Positions 1 to 5,178 of a DNA stretch of 5,178 nucleotides are shown one piece after another; within the stretch, counting starts at the first letter, position 1; each line of letters opens with the position of its first letter. Location of the stretch: the NCBI GenBank assembly GCA_002340325.1, contig DDLV01000059.1:1-5178 (forward strand), read 5' to 3'. The DNA is from Glaciecola sp. UBA2563 (GTDB taxonomy: Bacteria; Pseudomonadota; Gammaproteobacteria; Enterobacterales; Alteromonadaceae). The notes below the pieces were generated by a model. It had not been told where the DNA came from, made no database searches, and saw only the letters and a program-made list of their open reading frames with translations. The position numbers and the translations under genes were made by a program.

Positions 1-73
1 TTGGGTTCACAGCGACTTTCAATTCGCCGAAACCTATGATCAAATGTGCGATGCTCATCTCAGCAACTATTAA
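1..73 (+). CDS. 3' end of an unidentified protein (partial, cut by window edge)
   Basis: From base 2 an open frame runs without interruption for 23 codons to a TAA at 71-73; the predicted C-terminus reads MCDAHLSNY. The codons look ordinary for this genome and the residues are typical of a soluble protein end (aromatic and acidic, no low complexity). The other two plus frames offer nothing better; frame 1 stops at TGA 37-39. It converges on the hydrolase gene with only 20 bp between the two stop codons, a normal arrangement for tail-to-tail genes. I see no clear terminator hairpin in that gap. The family cannot be named from 23 residues. The call rests on a short open frame and plausible context, so it is only moderately sure. 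Confidence 0.45.
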   Translation, partial: WVHSDFQFAETYDQMCDAHLSNY

Positions 74-93
74 AGAGAACAGAGCCCTCAATT

Positions 94-2214
94 CTACCAA
101 ACGTTGATTCCCCACTGCATTAAATACAATGCTAAAACAATAGCACTTATGCTAACAAGCGGGAGACCAATAAGTGTGCGCTTTCTCAAAGCTGACTGCT
201 TGTTCGTACGCACCGTTGCATAAACAGTAATAGCGCCAGTGAACACCGAGATCAGTAATAGCCATGCACCGATATATGCTGGTGGTGCAATACCAGCAAC
301 GATGCTTAGCTCTGAGATTTTTATTGTAAGCCCGACACCAGTGCCGATTAACGCTAGTCCGCCAATGCTGAGCAATGCGGTAACAAACCCGAAAAAACGC
401 GGATGTACCGGGCCGATGCCGTGAGGTAAGCTGGGGCTGCTGGTGAATCGCCTTACGGTGTAGCCCGACAGAATCGCGAAGAAACCAGAAATAACAGTCA
501 GTACTGTAATGGTGACAACTGCGCCGGGAAAGATGAGTTTTTTAGGGTCGTCACCGGCTTTAGCGGCTAATTTTAACGCTGCATCGGTGTACAGATAGTC
601 GAGGAACTCTGGCGCATCTGCGCCTTTTTCTAAGCAACTAGCATCAAGTGTTGTCAGATCTTGGTTTGGTGCATCAAAGAAATCATTCATCACCTGCGTG
701 CTACATTCAGACATTGAACGTGTGGGTCCGTGACCTGCATAGGGCACAATAATCAACCTGCCATTGCTAAATCCAGGTGCAATCCGTTCTGCCAGTGGCG
801 GCGGGGTTATTGGGTCCCAATCACCGTTGACAATAAGTGTTGGAATGTCAGTATTTACCAGCTGATAATGACTGCGATCGCGCGGTGGCAATCCTGCGTC
901 CTCGCAAACCTTTGCCATCCTGATTGCGCCCTCTACTGAAAAAACACCAGCGATAAAATCTATTTCTTTAAGATCTTCTGCTGCGATTTTTGCGGTCTCT
1001 GCAACATAGCCATCATTACATCGAATGGCATTGCTCATTCCTGGAGATACAATTGATTCGCCATCGTCATCTAACGTAAACGCTTGAAAACGATTTTCAT
1101 CGCGCTCTTCAGCATATTGAGTAAGTGCAAGCATAACGGCGGGAATGGCCGGATGCTCATCTTGTTCATATTGCATCGAAAAAGGCGCAAAGCCTACAAT
1201 CAATGCTGGAACGCTGTATTTGCCGCTAGGGTATAATTCTTCATCCAACGCATCGACAATAATCGGCTCATCAACAATCGAGTTGTACGCAGCGATATAA
1301 CGCTCTCTCAAGCCGTCGCAAATTTCTGCGCCTTGGCGCTCGCATTCAGCGAAAATAAGATCGTGGTTTCGCGATACCCATCTGTGTATGCGCATTAAGT
1401 CGCCTAAGTCATTTGGCACGATTGCGTCTAGGACGAGGGCACGAATACCTTCAGAATCAAATTGCGTTAGCATTTGCCCGAGATGACTGCCGTAACTTAT
1501 CCCCCATACATTCCAGCTTTCAAATCCAAGTGCTAATCGGAGAGCACGCACATCTTTGGCATTTTCGACGGTATTGTAACCGCTCAAGTCAACACCGCTT
1601 GCACTAGCAGCATCAAAACATGCTTTGGTGCGCTGCGCGTTTTCAATTTCGCTTTCTTCAAGCGTAACAGCAGTCAAATTCTCGCGACTTGTCGAAGAGA
1701 AAAATGGACACAAATTTCCTGTAGGATCAATGCCGCGCTGATTGAGTATGTAGAGGTCTCTCGATTTCGTTAAATCATGCTTTAAGAACCTTGATACATA
1801 TGGTTCGATACTGACACCTGGACCACCCGTGAGATAAACGATAGGATCTTCTCTGACTTCTAACTCTTCATCCTCACCTTCATCCTCTGCATCATCTTCT
1901 TTTAAGCGTCCTTCGGCGACGATGTGCGTAAATAGTAATCTGATAGAACGACTATCTTCTTTTTCTCTGTTTTCTGGGACAGTAATAAAGCCACATTTCA
2001 CTCTTCCTTCATCATAATCTACAGATTGCTTAAACGGACATACAACGGTGGTGATTTCACCAACAATATTTGGTTTTCCAGAAGGTTCATTGGTGGATAT
2101 CCATAATCCTTCTTGCGCGTGCAGTTGACTCACTATGCCAATAGTAAAGCCGAAAAAGACTATCAGTACTTTTAAAGGCGAGTGTCTAGTAGAAACTGCG
2201 GTTATTATTATCAT
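94..2214 (-). CDS. Secreted alpha/beta hydrolase (TAP-like/S33 peptidase) with a C-terminal four-helix membrane domain
   Basis: This 706-residue protein is a probable serine aminopeptidase or related hydrolase anchored in the inner membrane with its catalytic domain in the periplasm. Residues 1-33 look like a Sec signal peptide: a hydrophobic core at 16-29 and LHA before QEG as a likely signal peptidase I site. The fold shows the GGPG oxyanion motif (130-133), an NQRG motif (158-161), the nucleophile elbow GISYGS with Ser240, an acid in NGDWDPITPP (probably Asp467) and His495 in AGHG. This order and the D-P-x-T-P motif are typical of tripeptidyl-aminopeptidase-like proteins, which are usually about 500 residues and lack a membrane tail. 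Here helices follow at about 561-584, 607-630, 645-668 and 681-700. Loops rich in Arg/Lys (588-589; 669-679) fall on the cytoplasmic side if the hydrolase is periplasmic. An acidic stretch lies at 105-119. The ATG is chosen because the signal peptide begins there; AAGGA lies 12 nt upstream. The substrate is unknown; an esterase or proline iminopeptidase remains possible. Confidence 0.88.
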   Translation of the reverse strand: MIIITAVSTRHSPLKVLIVFFGFTIGIVSQLHAQEGLWISTNEPSGKPNIVGEITTVVCPFKQSVDYDEGRVKCGFITVPENREKEDSRSIRLLFTHIVAEGRLKEDDAEDEGEDEELEVREDPIVYLTGGPGVSIEPYVSRFLKHDLTKSRDLYILNQRGIDPTGNLCPFFSSTSRENLTAVTLEESEIENAQRTKACFDAASASGVDLSGYNTVENAKDVRALRLALGFESWNVWGISYGSHLGQMLTQFDSEGIRALVLDAIVPNDLGDLMRIHRWVSRNHDLIFAECERQGAEICDGLRERYIAAYNSIVDEPIIVDALDEELYPSGKYSVPALIVGFAPFSMQYEQDEHPAIPAVMLALTQYAEERDENRFQAFTLDDDGESIVSPGMSNAIRCNDGYVAETAKIAAEDLKEIDFIAGVFSVEGAIRMAKVCEDAGLPPRDRSHYQLVNTDIPTLIVNGDWDPITPPPLAERIAPGFSNGRLIIVPYAGHGPTRSMSECSTQVMNDFFDAPNQDLTTLDASCLEKGADAPEFLDYLYTDAALKLAAKAGDDPKKLIFPGAVVTITVLTVISGFFAILSGYTVRRFTSSPSLPHGIGPVHPRFFGFVTALLSIGGLALIGTGVGLTIKISELSIVAGIAPPAYIGAWLLLISVFTGAITVYATVRTNKQSALRKRTLIGLPLVSISAIVLALYLMQWGINVW

Positions 2215-2530
2215 TTTATTTTGTATTCCTTTTTGTAAATCTCATTCGATAAGCAATACGTGATCGCATGCACAGGATAAAAAATTTACCACTGGACAAT
2301 AGCACCTGCAACCGTCTCTATTTCGATGATTTCTCTGTGAACGATTATTTCACCGGTGCAATTATATTGGCGTTAGGTTTGAAATGGTTTTTTAAAAATC
2401 AACAACCTTTGGCAGCTGCCTCACTTCTTGATAAAGCCGACCAATTTGAATTTATTTTATTGCACATGCAACTTTTTAAAATGAGGGTAGTATTGTTACC
2501 TTATGACCAATAGCTGTTTCTCTAAATATA
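2215..2530. other. Divergent intergenic region between the hydrolase and sigma factor genes
   Basis: These 316 bp separate the two divergent genes and should hold promoters for both directions. I find no convincing sigma-70 promoter on either strand: candidate -35 elements such as TTGTAA (2233-2238) lack a matching -10 at proper spacing. A weak ECF-like -35, GCAACTT (2468-2474), has no recognisable -10 partner 15-17 bp downstream. The palindrome GCATGC at 2266-2271 is short and probably chance. The minus-strand ribosome site for the hydrolase, AAGGA, is at 2227-2231. Most of the region is covered by an open 81-codon frame, described separately. No terminator, repeat array or structured RNA is evident. 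Confidence 0.6.
2268..2513 (+). CDS. Small hypothetical protein, 81 aa (doubtful)
   Basis: An ATG-initiated frame of 81 codons ends at TAG 2511-2513, 17 nt before the sigma factor start and on the same strand. For it: the codons resemble those of the neighbouring genes, and the protein has a coherent look, with a hydrophobic segment around residues 30-42 (TGAIILALGLKWF) followed by an amphipathic stretch rich in Leu, Ala and Phe. Against it: there is no Shine-Dalgarno sequence before the ATG, the family is not recognised, and the frame fills the space where promoters of two divergent genes should lie. It could be a small membrane-associated protein at the head of the sigma operon, the decayed remains of a longer gene, or a chance frame. 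No function is proposed. Confidence 0.3.
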   Translation: MHRIKNLPLDNSTCNRLYFDDFSVNDYFTGAIILALGLKWFFKNQQPLAAASLLDKADQFEFILLHMQLFKMRVVLLPYDQ

Positions 2531-3088
2531 ATGAATGCAGACGAATCACAATATCTCAGACAGCTTCTATCTCGATGCGCGTTAAAGGATCAGCAAGCAT
2601 TTGCTGAGCTCTACCAAAAAGTGGCTGGAAAGCTTAACGGTGTTGCTTATCTTATTTTGCATAACGTCGAAAGCGCTAATGAAGTTTTGCAAGAAGGCTT
2701 TATTCAAATATGGAATAACGCGGGTGAATATCGCTCAGATGCGTATGAACCAATGACGTGGATGACAGCTATTGTGCGATATCGCGCGTATGACCGAATA
2801 AAATACGAAAAACGCAGAATAGAAGGGGCAGCAATTAAATCGATGTTGCAAGACGTTGACCAAATTGAAAATTGTCGTCCTTCTGCCATTCAGATGTGCG
2901 AAATAAATCAGGAACTTAATCATTGTTTATCTATCTTGGATGAATACCAACATGAGGCCATTCTTCTTGCTTATTACTTTGGTTTTAGTCGTGAAGAATT
3001 ATCCGGCCATTTTGAGCGACCGGTCAATACTGTTAAGTCTTGGCTTCGACGAGGCGCAGAGAGGTTGAAAGCATGTCTAGGAAACTAA
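2531..3088 (+). CDS. ECF-type RNA polymerase sigma factor (sigma-70 family)
   Basis: This 185-residue protein directs RNA polymerase to a dedicated set of promoters and is probably held inactive by the anti-sigma factor encoded next. Region 2 spans about residues 10-98: the helix around AELYQKVAGKLNGVAYLIL, the core-binding segment ANEVLQEGFIQIW (49-61) and the -10 recognition segment WMTAIVRYRAYDRI (77-90). Region 4 spans about 128-182 and ends in a helix-turn-helix, SREELSGHFERPVNTVKSWL (153-172), for -35 contact. Regions 1 and 3 are absent, as in ECF factors, and the length is normal for them. The pairing with an RskA-type anti-sigma factor places it near the SigK-like ECF groups, but I do not assign a symbol. 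ATG 2531 is the only candidate: an in-frame TGA lies at 2504-2506. It lacks a Shine-Dalgarno sequence, the preceding bases being pyrimidine- and A/T-rich. Such factors often activate their own operon; no clear promoter is visible to confirm this. Confidence 0.93.
   Translation: MNADESQYLRQLLSRCALKDQQAFAELYQKVAGKLNGVAYLILHNVESANEVLQEGFIQIWNNAGEYRSDAYEPMTWMTAIVRYRAYDRIKYEKRRIEGAAIKSMLQDVDQIENCRPSAIQMCEINQELNHCLSILDEYQHEAILLAYYFGFSREELSGHFERPVNTVKSWLRRGAERLKACLGN
3061..3064 (+). promoter_or_regulatory. Ribosome binding site that fixes the anti-sigma factor start
   Basis: GAGG, within the purine-rich run AGAGAGG (3058-3064), lies 8 nt before the ATG at 3073. It sits inside the sigma factor coding sequence. 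It supports starting the anti-sigma gene at 3073 instead of at the in-frame TTG at 3040, which has no such site and would add eleven residues that do not fit the family. Confidence 0.65.
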
Positions 3089-3846
3089 ACTCCCCAATTC
3101 AACGTTATCAGTCTGAGATTGTGATCGATCATATTGCCTCACAATATGTCCTTGGCCAACTCAGCGAACTTTGTCGTCGCCGGGTGCGATCTTTGATGAG
3201 ATCTGGAGACTATCCGCAACTCTCAAAAGCTATCAAAAATTGGGAGGTAAAATTATCGCCTCTTAATGAAAAAATTCCTGAGCTTGCTCCCTTACCTGAG
3301 ACTTGGACGAACATTCAATCGCGGTTAAGTATGATAGATGACGTCACTGATGAATCGAAAGACAGCGTAATTGGTCGTTGGCTTAGTATTGCAAAAGATA
3401 ATTGGTTTGGTGCGGTCAGTTTTGCTAGCTGCATGGTTCTGATCGCATTTTTGCTTCAGAGCCCAACACAAAACGACCCATTGAGCTATGTTGCGGTGCT
3501 GCAAGATGAGCAAAACTCGCCGAAATTGGTGGCAGCAACTTATGGTGATTCAAGAAGGCTAGTATTGGACATTATTGACCTGCCAGAAATCGACCAGGAA
3601 GAGTCATTTGAACTTTGGGTGGCGTCAAAAACCGATAACCAATTGAGAAGTTTAGGTGAAATTCCGATCAACACGTCTGCCTTTGAGAGACAACTTAGCG
3701 ATGCAGAATGGCGGCTAATTGTCGACTCCTCTTATCTGATAGTATCTGTTGAAGAAGCAGGTGGTTCGGCAATTGGTGAACCGAGTGATGAAATTTTATC
3801 ACGTGGCCTATGTGTCAGATTGTCAGCCTGGGAGGAATCCTCCTAA
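3073..3846 (+). CDS. RskA-like membrane-bound anti-sigma factor
   Basis: This 257-residue protein is expected to bind the upstream sigma factor in the cytoplasm and release it when its periplasmic part senses a signal. The N-terminal anti-sigma domain (about 17-85) shows the family pattern: IASQYVLGQL (21-30), an Arg-rich helix, then NWEVKLSPL (56-64), and PLPETW (73-78) before a final helix. One membrane helix follows at about 111-129. The periplasmic C-terminal domain matches RskA: YVAVLQDEQ (139-147), FELW (179-182), RSLG (192-195), VSVEEAGGS (224-232) and GEPS (235-238). The zinc-binding HxxxCxxC motif of other anti-sigma factors is absent, as expected for RskA types. It overlaps the sigma gene by 16 bp in another frame, which indicates translational coupling and balanced production. 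In the mycobacterial SigK/RskA pair, release is by regulated membrane proteolysis; whether that applies here is inference. The periplasmic signal is unknown. Confidence 0.9.
   Translation: MSRKLNSPIQRYQSEIVIDHIASQYVLGQLSELCRRRVRSLMRSGDYPQLSKAIKNWEVKLSPLNEKIPELAPLPETWTNIQSRLSMIDDVTDESKDSVIGRWLSIAKDNWFGAVSFASCMVLIAFLLQSPTQNDPLSYVAVLQDEQNSPKLVAATYGDSRRLVLDIIDLPEIDQEESFELWVASKTDNQLRSLGEIPINTSAFERQLSDAEWRLIVDSSYLIVSVEEAGGSAIGEPSDEILSRGLCVRLSAWEESS
3831..3843. repeat. Perfect 6-bp inverted repeat GGAGGA-A-TCCTCC at the anti-sigma gene end
   Basis: The arms GGAGGA and TCCTCC flank a single A immediately before the TAA of the anti-sigma gene. In RNA the feasible hairpin is five G-C-rich pairs with a 3-nt loop. 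It is followed by AAAAG and not a T-run, so it is not a standard intrinsic terminator. It lies roughly where a -35 element for the porin promoter would be and could be an operator, or simply the codons for the C-terminal EESS. GGAGG resembles a ribosome site, but no start codon follows at usable spacing. Confidence 0.35.
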
Positions 3847-3854
3847 AAGTTATC

Positions 3855-3863
3855 TGCTATAGT
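3855..3863 (+). promoter_or_regulatory. Candidate extended -10 promoter element for the porin-like gene
   Basis: TGCTATAGT fits the extended -10 form TGnTATAAT with one mismatch. Transcription would start near 3870, leaving a leader of about 27 nt before the ATG at 3897. No TTGACA-like -35 is present at 16-18 bp; that position holds GGAATCC inside the inverted repeat. Extended -10 promoters can work without a good -35, and the 50-bp gap is the only non-coding space before the gene. If real, the porin can be expressed independently of the sigma operon. Confidence 0.35.
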
Positions 3864-3896
3864 AACGTTGGTAGTTAACATGTTTTAAGTGCAGTA

Positions 3897-5147
3897 ATGA
3901 ACAACAAACATCTGATAATCGCTTTTTCTCTTGCAATCGCCGGGGTTTCACAGTCGCTAGCCAGTGACATCACGTGGGAACCATCTGCCCGATATCGATA
4001 CCAATCGATAAATGATGACTTCCGTAGCGATGCCATAGCGAATACGATTAAAGCAAGACTTTCAGCGAAGTACAGTGATGACGAAAATATACAGGGCTTA
4101 TTACAAGTAGATGCGGTCCATGCATTTAATGAGGGCAGATACAATTCCATAGCATTTGGTGAGTCTACCGCCCCGATTCCTGACCCTTCTGGAGAAGAAA
4201 TTAATCAGCTATGGTTGTCATATACCACTCAAGGCAATTGGGAAATCATAGGTGGTCGGCAACTTATCAATCTCAATAATGAACGTCATGTCAGTGGCAA
4301 TGAGTTTTGGCAGAACGATCAAACATTTGATGCGATAAATCTGCGTTATGATGACCAAGAGTCATTATCTGTAGAGTATTTTTATCTCAACAAAGCTCAT
4401 CGAATCTTTTCCGATGATGCGAAGCGTTTTTTGCCTGACTCTGATCCACGTTTTCAGTCAAACCCTCAGCGTCCACTTGGTGAACTCGGAAATCATAAGC
4501 ACAAAAGTCATATTGTAAATCTCTCGTTTAAACCATCAAATTTTCTAAAAATTATTGGCTATTCTATCTTAATTGAGAATGAATCGGCCCCAGCGCTTTC
4601 CAGCGATACCTATGGCGCGCGTGTGGAAGGCGAGATAAAGCCAAGCGACATTCGCTATCAATATGCATTTGAATTAGCCACTCAAGGTTCTTCTACAAAC
4701 TCGCCATTATATTACCGAAGCTCATATGTATTTGCCGATCTAAGCGCTCAATACAAGGGCCATCGCTTTGGTATTGGATATGAAAAACTTGGCGAAGACA
4801 ATAATGTGACATTCCGCACCTCGTTGGGCAACAACCATCTCTTTCTCGGTTGGACGGATTTACTTGCCGGGGTTAGGAGTAACAGAGGGTTGGTTGATAC
4901 TTCAATATCATACCGTGCTCGTATCAATAAATTACGATGGCGGTTGATATATCACCGATTTAGCGCGGATAACACCGATGACACAATCGGCGATGAACTG
5001 GATATTGAAATCGCCTATCGATACGATAGGAATTGGGAATTTACCCTTATCGCAGCAAAGTTTTTTAGCAACGATGGATTGATTACCTTTCCGGCAACGA
5101 CTGGCGATGTTACGTCGATATCGTTAATGGCCGCCTATCGCTTTTAA
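3897..5147 (+). CDS. Outer-membrane porin-like beta-barrel, alginate-export family
   Basis: This 416-residue protein is a probable outer-membrane channel. Residues 1-22 form a Sec signal peptide (hydrophobic core 6-16, likely cleavage after SLA). The rest is rich in alternating polar/hydrophobic strands with many Tyr, Arg and aromatic residues, and it ends in AAYRF, the C-terminal Phe expected for assembly by the BAM machinery. The segment from GGRQLINLNNERHV (119-132) through WQNDQTFDAI (138-147) closely resembles the conserved GRQ...RF...QTFDA block of alginate-export-type barrels, and the spacing from the N-terminal strand RYRYQS and EINQLWLSY (101-109) also fits. The length is normal for that group. 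Family members are often porins of unknown substrate, so alginate transport should not be assumed; no alginate or other polysaccharide genes are visible here. It follows the anti-sigma gene by 50 bp and may be co-transcribed or a target of the sigma factor. Its ribosome site is weak (AAG at 3887-3889), but the signal peptide supports this ATG. Confidence 0.8.
   Translation: MNNKHLIIAFSLAIAGVSQSLASDITWEPSARYRYQSINDDFRSDAIANTIKARLSAKYSDDENIQGLLQVDAVHAFNEGRYNSIAFGESTAPIPDPSGEEINQLWLSYTTQGNWEIIGGRQLINLNNERHVSGNEFWQNDQTFDAINLRYDDQESLSVEYFYLNKAHRIFSDDAKRFLPDSDPRFQSNPQRPLGELGNHKHKSHIVNLSFKPSNFLKIIGYSILIENESAPALSSDTYGARVEGEIKPSDIRYQYAFELATQGSSTNSPLYYRSSYVFADLSAQYKGHRFGIGYEKLGEDNNVTFRTSLGNNHLFLGWTDLLAGVRSNRGLVDTSISYRARINKLRWRLIYHRFSADNTDDTIGDELDIEIAYRYDRNWEFTLIAAKFFSNDGLITFPATTGDVTSISLMAAYRF
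5014..5030. repeat. Perfect 7-bp inverted repeat inside the porin-like gene
   Basis: CCTATCG and CGATAGG flank a 3-nt ATA spacer, encoding part of the strand AYRYDR. The RNA could form a small hairpin near the 3' end of the message. The gene uses TATCGATA-like codon runs for its repeated Tyr-Arg strands (also near 3990-4010), so chance from codon composition is the likeliest explanation. Confidence 0.4.
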
Positions 5148-5178
5148 TCAAACGCTCTTATTTCCAGTCATCTGCATT

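Noticed and set aside
730..1607. Plus-strand open frames opposite the hydrolase gene
   Set aside because: They lie antisense to a protein with clear catalytic motifs and have no family features or ribosome sites; they are shadows of the real gene.
2460..2496. Possible promoter before the sigma gene (TTGCAC or ECF-like GCAACTT with TATTGT)
   Set aside because: TTGCAC matches the sigma-70 -35 at only three positions and has no -10 at 17 bp; GCAACTT has no recognisable ECF -10 partner.
2527..2532. TATAAT hexamer at the sigma factor start codon
   Set aside because: It overlaps the ATG, so a transcript from it would begin inside the gene; no -35 element lies at a suitable distance.
3040..3072. 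TTG start extending the anti-sigma factor by eleven residues
   Set aside because: The extension lies wholly inside the sigma factor gene, has no ribosome site, and does not fit the family; ATG 3073 has GAGG at 8-nt spacing.
5158..5178. Minus-strand frame that would end ...ADDWK at a TAA, possibly a convergent gene entering from the right
   Set aside because: Only six codons are visible, far too few to support a gene, although the position and residues would suit one.
5148..5178. Terminator after the porin-like gene
   Set aside because: No stem-loop followed by a T-run is present in the 31 bases available; one may lie beyond the window.

Overview
The window looks like chromosomal DNA from a Gram-negative bacterium, most likely a marine-type gammaproteobacterium. 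The reasons are a moderate GC content (low-to-mid 40s % by eye), Sec signal peptides on two envelope proteins, an outer-membrane beta-barrel of the alginate-export/porin kind ending in Phe, and an ECF sigma factor paired with a proteobacterial-style RskA-like anti-sigma factor. The taxonomic placement is inference. No tRNA, rRNA, CRISPR array, insertion sequence or integrase was seen.

Layout. Bases 1-73 carry what appears to be the last 23 codons of a plus-strand gene cut by the window edge. Converging on it is a large minus-strand gene (94-2214) for a secreted alpha/beta hydrolase of the tripeptidyl-aminopeptidase/S33 type. It has a complete Ser-Asp-His triad and, unusually, a C-terminal domain of four predicted membrane helices. 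A 316-bp divergent region (2215-2530) follows. It holds a dubious 81-codon ORF and no convincing promoter. Plus-strand genes then run to the right: an ECF sigma factor (2531-3088), an overlapping membrane-bound RskA-type anti-sigma factor (3073-3846), and after a 50-bp gap an outer-membrane porin-like protein (3897-5147). The last 31 bases are non-coding on the plus strand.

How the genes may work together. The sigma/anti-sigma pair is translationally coupled and forms a classic envelope-signalling module: the anti-sigma factor would hold the sigma factor at the inner membrane until a periplasmic signal releases it. The porin lies just downstream and could be a co-transcribed target, although an extended -10-like sequence in the 50-bp gap suggests it may also have its own promoter. 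The hydrolase is divergent from this module and its catalytic domain should face the periplasm, so it could share regulation, but nothing in the sequence proves this.

The most unusual item is the four-helix membrane domain fused to the hydrolase. Otherwise the window reads as ordinary envelope and regulatory genes, and I do not see strong evidence for a wholly new system.
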